Part shown: positions 9,060 to 17,711 of the stretch, piece by piece
How the letters are laid out: every line of letters starts with the position of its first letter
Numbering within the stretch: the first letter of the stretch is position 1
Source: an uncultured Bacteroidales bacterium
GTDB lineage: Bacteria; Bacteroidota; Bacteroidia; Bacteroidales; F082
Direction of reading: 5' to 3'
Assembly (NCBI GenBank): GCA_947164955.1
Contig: CAMUYT010000004.1
Location: 1 to 45,989, forward strand
DNA length: 45,989 nucleotides
Translations under genes and position numbers: made by a program
Notes under the pieces: generated by a model
Seen by the model: the letters and a program-made list of their open reading frames with translations, nothing else
What the model was told of the DNA's origin: nothing
The model's database searches: none

Positions 9060-9286
9060 AGTCTTTATATGTGGATGAAGATTTGTTGGAACTCTGCGAT
9101 TATGAGGTCTATAAGTCATACAGAAGGATAATGGGAATGATGAAGGAATTCAGCGTCAAGAACGATGCTATCAAATCCCAATTGCGGTCAAGACTTTTGT
9201 CTGTGATTGGATTGGGGAAGTTGGTAAGGTATGAAGTGCAAAGGGACAAACGCAGACTAATGAATAAACTAAAAAAGATACGGTAG
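9053..9286 (+). CDS. Small basic hypothetical protein, possibly the C-terminal remnant of a disrupted gene
   Basis: 77-aa ORF overlapping the ferredoxin fragment in another frame, ending 2 nt before the next gene. Confidence 0.4.
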   Translation: MVKSLYVDEDLLELCDYEVYKSYRRIMGMMKEFSVKNDAIKSQLRSRLLSVIGLGKLVRYEVQRDKRRLMNKLKKIR

Positions 9287-9288
9287 TT

Positions 9289-10281
9289 ATGAAAAAGCTC
9301 CTAACTGTTGTGGTTCCTGTATATAAAGTCGAGCCCTACATCAACAAATGTTTGGATTCCTTGATATTGGACGACGATAATCTGATGAACCAACTTGAGG
9401 TCATCATAGTGAATGACGGCACTCCCGACCGCTCAGCGGAAATGAGCCGCGAGTATGTGAAACGATATCCCCAAACCTTCCGCCAAATCGACAAGGAGAA
9501 TGGCGGACATGGTTCTGCGTGGAACGTTGGCTTGAAGGAAGCAACAGGGAAGTATTTGCGTTTCTTGGATTCGGATGATTGGCTGACGAATTTGGGGGAG
9601 TTTATGAGACGTTTAAAGGAAGAAGTGGCTGACTGTGTCATTACGAATCAACTTGTTTATGATGAGAAAACGAAAAAAACAAAGGAAAGAAGAATGAAAA
9701 AAAATGGAGATGGGGTACTTGGGAAGATGGAACAATTCTCTTTTGATGACTTTGATGGGGCTACTGACACTTTTCTATTCCTATATTGCACTTATAAGAC
9801 ATCGTTGTTACAACCATTATATCCATTATTCATGGAGAAGGTGATGTATGACGATAGCATATTATATGCAATTCCAATCCTGTTTGCTGATACTTTTGTG
9901 TGGTACGACTTATATCTATATAATTATCTGTCAGGAAGAGAGGGCCAAACTATGAGTGCGGATGTGCAAAGACATAATGTAGATAAACTCGTCAGGGTTT
10001 ATCGCCGCGACATGGAATTTATCGAAAAACGAAGGAAGGGAGTTTCCGGAAGCAGGAATAGACAGATCAATCGTGTGATGGCATCTGACAGTTGTTACTT
10101 GGTTGATAAATTGGTGTATTTGCCTTATAAGCAATTTAAACAGACAATTATGGAATTGGGGCAATATTTCCATTTTGAAGAGAAAGAGTGGAGGCGCTCA
10201 AAGCAGGCCATTCGTTTTATGAAATATCCAATGTGGCTGTTTTATCTTACCGAAAGGCTACGACGTCTGAAGAATAAATGA
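9289..10281 (+). CDS. Glycosyltransferase family 2
   Basis: LTVVVPVYKVEPYINKCLDSL...VIIVNDGTPD...LRFLDSDDWL. Confidence 0.92.
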   Translation: MKKLLTVVVPVYKVEPYINKCLDSLILDDDNLMNQLEVIIVNDGTPDRSAEMSREYVKRYPQTFRQIDKENGGHGSAWNVGLKEATGKYLRFLDSDDWLTNLGEFMRRLKEEVADCVITNQLVYDEKTKKTKERRMKKNGDGVLGKMEQFSFDDFDGATDTFLFLYCTYKTSLLQPLYPLFMEKVMYDDSILYAIPILFADTFVWYDLYLYNYLSGREGQTMSADVQRHNVDKLVRVYRRDMEFIEKRRKGVSGSRNRQINRVMASDSCYLVDKLVYLPYKQFKQTIMELGQYFHFEEKEWRRSKQAIRFMKYPMWLFYLTERLRRLKNK

Positions 10282-11298
10282 TTGTGTTTTCCGATGCTAC
10301 TTTCTTTTATCATACCGGCTTACAATGCAGCAAAAACATTGCCTGCGTGTTTGGATAGTGTATTCGCTTCTGGTTTGGACAGTGATGATTTTGAGGTAAT
10401 CATTGTAGACGATTGTTCTATTGATAATACTTGTGCTTTAGTTGAGCATTATGCGCAGAAGCATGCTAATTTGCAATTATTTCGCCAGCCTCAAAATCAT
10501 CGTCAGGGAGCTGCACGTAATCGAGGTTTGAAGGAAGCTAAGGGAGATTATATCACATATATAGATGCAGATGATTTGGTGTTGGATGGATTCTCTAAAG
10601 CCTGGCAGGTGGCGATTGATACAAAGGCGGATATGATTTACGGCTTTATGGAAATTGAAAAACCTAACGGCGTACATATCCACAAACTATCAGCCGTTCC
10701 AAAATCGATTATGACTGGTAAAGAATTCGGTGATGCTTATTGTGCAGATGGCGTTTTCTATTATCCGCCTTCATATATTTATAAACGCTCGTTTATGGAG
10801 CGAATCAATACTCGATTTGTAGAAGAACGTCAACATGAAGATCGAGATTGGCTAGCCAGTGTATTGGTTCAAGCAGAGACGGTTGCAGTGTGTCCTTATA
10901 CAACGTACCGCTACACACTAAACCCAAATTCAACATGCCATGCTCCTCGCTATTCCACCATTTTTGATCATGTGGCGAGTGGCATTCGGCACATTGATTT
11001 GGCAAAACAATTGCGAGCGGATTGCCCGAAACTGTCGGCTACCCTGTATGCCTTTGGAATGGAGGAGATACATCATTCTGTTCGACTTCGCAATCTTACA
11101 AAATATCCTTGGGTAGAGAATAGGTGTTTGTATGATGAGAATCATCTTATGCCGTTGATGAAGGATTTGAAACGGGTATGTAAGGATAACAAAGTACATA
11201 GCGAAGTGAAAATCGTTGCATATTGGCCTTTATTAACTAAAATAATGGTGTTGATTGCCAGCCCGCTGGCTCATCTTGTCAGAATTGTTAAACATTGA
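10282..11298 (+). CDS. Glycosyltransferase family 2
   Basis: LSFIIPAYNAAKTLPACLDSV...VIIVDDCSIDNT...YITYIDADD; internal ATG at 10294 is an alternative start. Confidence 0.92.
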   Translation: MCFPMLLSFIIPAYNAAKTLPACLDSVFASGLDSDDFEVIIVDDCSIDNTCALVEHYAQKHANLQLFRQPQNHRQGAARNRGLKEAKGDYITYIDADDLVLDGFSKAWQVAIDTKADMIYGFMEIEKPNGVHIHKLSAVPKSIMTGKEFGDAYCADGVFYYPPSYIYKRSFMERINTRFVEERQHEDRDWLASVLVQAETVAVCPYTTYRYTLNPNSTCHAPRYSTIFDHVASGIRHIDLAKQLRADCPKLSATLYAFGMEEIHHSVRLRNLTKYPWVENRCLYDENHLMPLMKDLKRVCKDNKVHSEVKIVAYWPLLTKIMVLIASPLAHLVRIVKH

Positions 11299-12335
11299 TT
11301 CCCATGCAGAAACTCCTCTCCATTGTAATTCCCGTCTATAAAGTCGAGGACTACATCAAAAAGTGCCTTGATTCATTACTTGTACCTGCCGAACAATTGC
11401 AACTGTTAGACGTTGTTGTCGTCAACGATGGTACGCCCGACAATTCCGCAGTGATGGCCAAGGAATATGAAAAGAAATATCCTAGCGTTTTTCGCGTCAT
11501 CGACCAGGAGAATCGTGGGCATGGCGGCGCGTGGAACCATGGTACGGAACTGGCTGTCGGCAAGTATCTGTTCTATCTCGATTCAGACGACTGGTTCGAT
11601 ACTGACCAATTCTCCAAATTGATTGCATATCTCGGCCATTGCGACACCGACATGGTTCTAATGGACAGAAAAAAATATTATGCTCAGGAAGACCGTTACG
11701 AGGATGTTGTGCTGATAAACATGGAACCCGATAAAGTGTATGATGCCAACGTGTACGATTGGCTCGGAAGCGGCAATGGCTCTAATATCACATACGCACA
11801 CAACACGGTTTATCGCACGACGATGATGCAAAAGTATTTGCCTCTCTTCTGCGAACATGTGATGTACGATGACGTGTCGCTTCAGGTGATTCCCATTGCC
11901 ATTGCCGAAAGTTTTGTCTACACCAAGCTGAATGTGTATCGTTATTACATCGGCAGGGTGGGGCAAAGTTTCGACCCGCAGGTTCGAGCAAAGCATGGCG
12001 ACCATGTCACGACGGTGCTTAAATTTGTTCTCGCCTGGATGAAGCAGTATCGCGACGAAGTGCCGGAAAATACCACTCGTCGCGCCTGGTTTGATAATCT
12101 TTGGTGGGCATTCGGTTCTTGCCATTATGAAGAGTTGTCGTTGTTTCCTTACAATATGGCTCAACCGAGGCTCAAGGAATGGGACGCCTATATGTTGGAG
12201 GAGTTTCCCGACGTGAAAGTCTCGAAAACGGTAAGAGATTACCGCCAATTGCCGTTCCCTTTGTATTGGGTCAAGTTTAAGGTTGGGCGGCAAATCAGCA
12301 GAGTCAAAAAATTTATAAAGAGAAAAATGAAATGA
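11295..12335 (+). CDS. Glycosyltransferase family 2, paralogous to 9289-10281
   Basis: LLSIVIPVYKVEDYIKKCLDSLL...VVVVNDGTPDNS...YLDSDDWF; 4-nt overlap with the upstream gene. Confidence 0.92.
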   Translation: MIPMQKLLSIVIPVYKVEDYIKKCLDSLLVPAEQLQLLDVVVVNDGTPDNSAVMAKEYEKKYPSVFRVIDQENRGHGGAWNHGTELAVGKYLFYLDSDDWFDTDQFSKLIAYLGHCDTDMVLMDRKKYYAQEDRYEDVVLINMEPDKVYDANVYDWLGSGNGSNITYAHNTVYRTTMMQKYLPLFCEHVMYDDVSLQVIPIAIAESFVYTKLNVYRYYIGRVGQSFDPQVRAKHGDHVTTVLKFVLAWMKQYRDEVPENTTRRAWFDNLWWAFGSCHYEELSLFPYNMAQPRLKEWDAYMLEEFPDVKVSKTVRDYRQLPFPLYWVKFKVGRQISRVKKFIKRKMK

Positions 12336-13456
12336 AACCTTACGACTACCTTATTGTCGGCTCAGGTCTCTATGGAGCCACTTTCGCCTATTTTGCCAAA
12401 CAAAAAAGCAAAAATTGCCTTGTTATAGACAAACGCCCTCATTTGGGTGGCAATGTGTATTGCGAAAGCGTTGAAGGCATCAACGTGCACAAGTATGGTG
12501 CGCACATTTTCCACACTTCCAACCATGAGGTTTGGGACTTCGTGAACGGCATCGTGCCTTTCAACCGATACACGAATTGCCCTGTGGCCAAATACAAAGG
12601 CAAACTCTACAACTTGCCTTTCAACATGAACACATTCTACCAGATGTGGGGAACGACCACGCCTGATGAGGCCAAAACCAAAATTGATGAGCAACGTGCC
12701 GAGGCGATGGCAGCCCTGAAAGGTCGCGAGCCAGCTAACCTTGAGGAACAGGCACTGAGCCTCGTTGGAAAAGACATCTACGAAGCTCTGATCAAAGGTT
12801 ACACCGAGAAGCAGTGGGGCAGGCCATGTACAGAGCTTCCAGCCTTCATCATCAAGCGGCTGCCGGTAAGGTTGGTGTTCGACAACAACTATTTCAACGA
12901 CACTTACCAAGGCATTCCCATTGGCGGTTATAACAAACTGATTGAGGGTTTGCTTGATGGGATTGAGACCCATACAAACTGCGATTTCTTCGCCCATCGT
13001 GCCGAATTGTCTGCATTGGCCGAAAAGATTGTGTATACAGGACAAATCGACGAATTCTACGACTTTCGCTTTGGCCACTTAGATTTTCGCACGGTTTCGT
13101 TTGAGCAGGAAACCAAAGATGTGGCCAATTGGCAGGGCAATGCTGTAGTGAATTATACGGAACGTGAAGTGCCATACACCCGTATCATCGAACACAAGCA
13201 TTTCGAGATGTTCGGTCAGGCGGTATACGATTGCCCACGGACGGTGATTTCGCGCGAATACAGCACCGAATGGAAACCAGGGATGGAACCTTATTATCCT
13301 GTGAATGATGCCAAAAACAACGAATTGTACCAGAAATATAAAGCCTTGGCTGAACAAGAGAAGAATGTCATCTTTGGAGGACGTTTGGCCGAATACAAGT
13401 ATTACGACATGGCACCTGTGATTGAGCAGGCGATGAAAATGAAAGACAACATCTGA
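12332..13456 (+). CDS. glf: UDP-galactopyranose mutase
   Basis: YDYLIVGSGLYGATFAYFAKQ, LGGNVYCESVEGINVHKYGAHIFHTSNHEVWDFVN, NLPFNMNTFYQMWG, EKQWGRPCTELPAFIIKRLPVR. Confidence 0.95.
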   Translation: MKPYDYLIVGSGLYGATFAYFAKQKSKNCLVIDKRPHLGGNVYCESVEGINVHKYGAHIFHTSNHEVWDFVNGIVPFNRYTNCPVAKYKGKLYNLPFNMNTFYQMWGTTTPDEAKTKIDEQRAEAMAALKGREPANLEEQALSLVGKDIYEALIKGYTEKQWGRPCTELPAFIIKRLPVRLVFDNNYFNDTYQGIPIGGYNKLIEGLLDGIETHTNCDFFAHRAELSALAEKIVYTGQIDEFYDFRFGHLDFRTVSFEQETKDVANWQGNAVVNYTEREVPYTRIIEHKHFEMFGQAVYDCPRTVISREYSTEWKPGMEPYYPVNDAKNNELYQKYKALAEQEKNVIFGGRLAEYKYYDMAPVIEQAMKMKDNI

Positions 13457-13461
13457 AGATT

Positions 13462-14724
13462 ATGTCAACAGCAATAGAATTCAACAATATCAGCAAGCAA
13501 TACCGCTTGGGCTTGGTCTCTACCAAAACCCTCAGCCACGACCTCAACCGATGGTGGCAAACGGCCATACTGCACAAGGAAGACCCTTACCTAAAAATCG
13601 GTTCCGTGAACGACCGCTCCAAGGCCGCCGACAGTGAATATGTCTGGGCATTGAAGGACATCGACTTCAAGGTGGAGCAAGGCGATGTGGTAGGCATTAT
13701 CGGGAAGAACGGTGCTGGAAAGAGCACGCTGCTGAAGCTTCTTTCTCGTGTTACAGGACCAACCACGGGAACCATCAAAGCCAAAGGTCGCATCGGCTCT
13801 TTGCTTGAGGTGGGCACGGGTTTCCATCCCGAGATGACTGGACGCGAGAACATTTATATGAACGGCGCCATCTTGGGCATGACCAAGGCCGAAATCACCC
13901 GTAAGTTAGATGAGATTGTTGATTTCTCTGGATGCGAACGCTATATTGATACTCCTGTAAAACGCTACAGCAGTGGCATGATGGTGCGTCTTGGCTTTGC
14001 TGTGGCCGCCCATCTTGACCCTGAAATCCTTGTGGTGGACGAGGTTTTGGCTGTTGGCGATGCCGAGTTCCAGAAGAAAGCCATTGGCAAGATGCAGGAT
14101 GTGGCTCAGGGTGAAGGCAGGACGGTGTTGTTTGTGAGTCATAATATGGCTAGTGTCCGTGCTTTATGTACAAGTGGTATGTTATTAGAAAAAGGACAAA
14201 TTGCTTTTGTTGGAAGTATTGGTGAAACCATTGACCGATACATCTTGAACAGCAATGGGTCAAATGAGGGAGATACATTAAATGGCATATTCCGGATTCG
14301 TAATCATGAGATTGAAATCACATCTGTTCGGGTCAATGGATCTAATTCTACTTTTTGCGAACTTGTTTTCCCTAATAAGACAATTGAATTGGATGTTGAA
14401 GGCTTCATACATGGTAGTCATTGTTTGGATTTAGAAACCACTTTTCACGATAAAAGCGGAGTTCTTTATGCTCGTCATGCAGATGGCTTGTTTACAGGTA
14501 ATTATGAGCACTTTTCGGAAGAAAAATTTCATTTGCATCGCGTGATTCAGTTGCCGCAAGGCATTGCTAATGGAGAGTATTGTATTAATATAGATATTAC
14601 GCATCCTCAGGTTCAGACATTTGCATATACAAGATTCCCAATTCGAATGTCTGTTTCGGGCAACTTTACAGCGAATGGTTTTTCCATCAATCAAGGGTTT
14701 TACGGTTTCCAATGTATAGAATGA
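13462..14724 (+). CDS. Polysaccharide ABC transporter ATP-binding protein (Wzt-like) with C-terminal extension
   Basis: Walker A GIIGKNGAGKSTLLKLLSRV, YSSGMMVRLGFAVAAHLDPEILVVDEVLAVGD; about 150-aa C-terminal domain. Confidence 0.93.
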   Translation: MSTAIEFNNISKQYRLGLVSTKTLSHDLNRWWQTAILHKEDPYLKIGSVNDRSKAADSEYVWALKDIDFKVEQGDVVGIIGKNGAGKSTLLKLLSRVTGPTTGTIKAKGRIGSLLEVGTGFHPEMTGRENIYMNGAILGMTKAEITRKLDEIVDFSGCERYIDTPVKRYSSGMMVRLGFAVAAHLDPEILVVDEVLAVGDAEFQKKAIGKMQDVAQGEGRTVLFVSHNMASVRALCTSGMLLEKGQIAFVGSIGETIDRYILNSNGSNEGDTLNGIFRIRNHEIEITSVRVNGSNSTFCELVFPNKTIELDVEGFIHGSHCLDLETTFHDKSGVLYARHADGLFTGNYEHFSEEKFHLHRVIQLPQGIANGEYCINIDITHPQVQTFAYTRFPIRMSVSGNFTANGFSINQGFYGFQCIE

Positions 14725-14823
14725 GGTTGCAATATGGCAATGTTTAATAATAAAATATCGAGTTCTATAAATATTGTTATTTCCCTTACGCAATGATAAG
14801 TTAAACAAAAAGAGTAGGAAGCG

Positions 14824-15726
14824 ATGTTCCGTAAAATAAAACGTTATATACGTGACCCTTATCATGAGATTGGGTACGATATGCTTTGGAAGCATCCTAA
14901 TTGGATGTCGGATAAGTGGTATCTTAAGGCGTTATGGAAACGAACTTTTGGCTACGAGCTGGACTTGAAGCATCCTAAGACCTTCAATGAGAAGCTCCAG
15001 TGGCTGAAATTGTACGACAGGAGGCCTGAATATACGATTATGGTCGATAAATACCGGGCCAAGCAATGGGTGGCCGAGCGTGTTGGCGAAGAATACATTA
15101 TTCCTACATTGGCCGTGTATCAATCTGTGGATGAGATTGATTTGGACAAGCTGCCCAACCAGTTTGTGCTGAAATGCAACCACGACAGCGGCAATGTGGT
15201 AATATGTAGGGATAAATCCACATTCGACCTTGAGGCTGCGAAGCAAAAGCTTGCAGCGGCTTTGAGGAAAGACTATTATTTGAAATGGAGAGAGTGGCCA
15301 TATAAGAATGTTAAGCGCTGTGTGTTTGCAGAAGAGTATCTTAAAGGTTTTTCAGGAACAGAGGTGGCGGATTACAAGTTTTTCTGTTTTGACGGATCTG
15401 TAAAAGCCATGTTCGTTGCTACTGAAAGATTCTCAGATGAAGTTAAGTTTGATTTCTACGATTCGAGTTTTAATCATTTAGATATATGTCAGATACATCC
15501 TATGTCGGGAAGGACGATACAAAAACCAGCTGGATTTGAGGATATGAAGGATATTGCCTCTAGGTTGTCAAAAGGTTTTCCCCATATTAGAGTTGATATG
15601 TACGAGGTGGAAGGAAGGATATATTGTGGTGAAATCACACTCTATCATCATGCAGGATTTGAACCTTTCCATCCTAATCGATGGGATGCTGTTTTTGGTG
15701 ATTGGATAGACTTGCCTTTAGATTGA
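14824..15726 (+). CDS. TupA-like ATP-grasp family protein
   Basis: HPKTFNEKLQWLKLYDRRPEYTIMVDKYRAKQWV...PNQFVLKCNHDSGNVVICRDK...EEYL...DYKFFCFDG. Confidence 0.85.
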   Translation: MFRKIKRYIRDPYHEIGYDMLWKHPNWMSDKWYLKALWKRTFGYELDLKHPKTFNEKLQWLKLYDRRPEYTIMVDKYRAKQWVAERVGEEYIIPTLAVYQSVDEIDLDKLPNQFVLKCNHDSGNVVICRDKSTFDLEAAKQKLAAALRKDYYLKWREWPYKNVKRCVFAEEYLKGFSGTEVADYKFFCFDGSVKAMFVATERFSDEVKFDFYDSSFNHLDICQIHPMSGRTIQKPAGFEDMKDIASRLSKGFPHIRVDMYEVEGRIYCGEITLYHHAGFEPFHPNRWDAVFGDWIDLPLD

Positions 15727-15731
15727 TTGTT

Positions 15732-16787
15732 ATGGAAGCAAAAGAGAGTGGGTTAAATAAAGTGCTGGTTACAGGCGCGGCAGGTTTCATAGGCTCGCGT
15801 CTTGTTTTTGAGTTGGCGAAACGAGGCTACGATGTTGTTGGTGTTGACAATATCAACGATTACTATGATGTGCGGTTCAAATACGGTCGTTTGCGTGAAT
15901 GTGGCATTATAGCTGATGTTGCAGATATGCCATGGAACAAGGGCTACAGAAGCTCACTGTTCCCCAATATTGAATTTGTGCGAATATCAATTGACGATAA
16001 GGAAGCGTTGGACAGCCTGTTTGGGCATAGCCACTTTGACATTGTGGTTAACCTCGCAGCACAGGCTGGTGTGCGTTACAGCATAACCAATCCCTATAGT
16101 TATTTGCAAAGCAATCTGGCGGGTTTCCTTAATATCCTTGAAGCATGTAGAAACACGAATGTCTCGAAACTTGTTTTTGCATCATCGTCGTCGGTGTATG
16201 GAATGAATGCCAAAGTGCCGTATTCGGAGGATGACAAGGTGGACGAGCCTGTTTCGTTATATGCTGCGACAAAGAAGTCGAATGAGCTGATGGCTCATTG
16301 TTATAGTAAACTGTATGGAATACAAACCATAGGCTTGCGATATTTCACCGTTTATGGTCCTTGGGGACGACCCGACATGTCTCCCATGCTATTTACCGAT
16401 GCTTTGAGAACAGGGCAACCAATCAAGGTGTTCAATAATGGCAATATGCTTCGTGATTTCACTTATATCGATGACATAGTGGAAGGCACCCTTCGTGCAG
16501 TGGATTACTGTCTTGAGTTGGATAAAGAAGGCGCGGCATACCGAATTTATAATATTGGTTGCGGTCACCCCGTTCCATTGATGGAGTTTATTGAGGAATT
16601 GGAAGCGGCTTATGGAAAGAAAGCCGGAAAAGTGTTTTTGCCCATGCAACAAGGCGATGTGTATCAAACCTATGCCGATACCACTCGGTTGGAGCATGAT
16701 ATGGGCTATCGCCCCCACTGGTCACTTCATGATGGCGTTGCCGAGTTTATGAAATGGTATAAGAGCGATAAGAATCCCTTGCGTTGA
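15732..16787 (+). CDS. NAD-dependent epimerase/dehydratase, UDP-glucuronate 4-epimerase-like
   Basis: VLVTGAAGFIGSRLVFELAKRGYDVVGVDNINDYYDVRFKYGRL, ASSSSVYG, YAATKKSNELMAHCYSKLY, GLRYFTVYGPWGRPDM; ATG at 15732 preferred. Confidence 0.87.
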   Translation: MEAKESGLNKVLVTGAAGFIGSRLVFELAKRGYDVVGVDNINDYYDVRFKYGRLRECGIIADVADMPWNKGYRSSLFPNIEFVRISIDDKEALDSLFGHSHFDIVVNLAAQAGVRYSITNPYSYLQSNLAGFLNILEACRNTNVSKLVFASSSSVYGMNAKVPYSEDDKVDEPVSLYAATKKSNELMAHCYSKLYGIQTIGLRYFTVYGPWGRPDMSPMLFTDALRTGQPIKVFNNGNMLRDFTYIDDIVEGTLRAVDYCLELDKEGAAYRIYNIGCGHPVPLMEFIEELEAAYGKKAGKVFLPMQQGDVYQTYADTTRLEHDMGYRPHWSLHDGVAEFMKWYKSDKNPLR

Positions 16788-16796
16788 CAACTTTGA

Positions 16797-17702
16797 ATGG
16801 CCAATAAATTTGTCGTATATACTGTAATTACAGGTTGTTTTGACTCTGTCAGACAGCCGGAGGTGATAGATCCTCGTTTCGATTATATTTTGTTTACGGA
16901 TTCAGTAACAAATCCTAGGATAGGAGCATGGACTGTTCGGAAGATTGAATATGATTGTAAAGATTCTCGGAAAAAATCGCGTTTCCCGAAAATACATCCT
17001 GAAGTGTTGTTGTCAGAGTATGATGCTTCGTTATATATTGACGGGAACATTTGCATCACTTCCCAGTTTGTATATGACCGCTGTGTTGCTTTGGCAACCG
17101 AAGGAGTGGATTGGGCCGGAATTAAACACAAAAGAGATTGTGTGTATGATGAGATGAATGCCATCATCGGTTTGGGTTGGGTGCATGATTACGAGGTACT
17201 GGATTGGTATCGGTTTTTGCGTAGTGAAAAGTATCCCGACCATAATGGCTTGTTCGAAAACAATATAATTTTCCGTCGGCATTCACAAGTAGTAAAGCAA
17301 ATTGATGACAATTGGTGGTGGACACTTGAAGAGCAACAGGTTAAAAGAGACCAATTTTCGTTGATGTATGCAATATGGAAATTGCCAGAAGTAAAAACAG
17401 CCTATTTCCTTTCAGAAGATGAGAATGCGTGGAATAATTCTGGACATTTTGATTGCGAGTCGCATAATCCTCATAAAAGGATTCTTAAGAAAACTCTATG
17501 GGAAAAGTTACGAGACCGTTATGTTCGTATGTTTTATTGTGATGGTGGATGGGAAGTTTTTTATACCCATTGGTTTGACAAGTTGTTGAAGTTCCCTTTC
17601 CCACATCTGGCTATGCATCTTTGGACGGCTTGGATTGCAGTGCGAGACGATTTCGGATTCCTGTTGAAAAAAACGGTGAACAAAATAAAACGAAATAATT
17701 GA
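16797..17702 (+). CDS. DUF616-like putative glycosyltransferase
   Basis: VVYTVITGCFDSV...FDYILFTDS...KIHPEVLLSEYDASLYIDGNI. Confidence 0.75.
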   Translation: MANKFVVYTVITGCFDSVRQPEVIDPRFDYILFTDSVTNPRIGAWTVRKIEYDCKDSRKKSRFPKIHPEVLLSEYDASLYIDGNICITSQFVYDRCVALATEGVDWAGIKHKRDCVYDEMNAIIGLGWVHDYEVLDWYRFLRSEKYPDHNGLFENNIIFRRHSQVVKQIDDNWWWTLEEQQVKRDQFSLMYAIWKLPEVKTAYFLSEDENAWNNSGHFDCESHNPHKRILKKTLWEKLRDRYVRMFYCDGGWEVFYTHWFDKLLKFPFPHLAMHLWTAWIAVRDDFGFLLKKTVNKIKRNN

Positions 17703-17711
17703 AATAATTTT

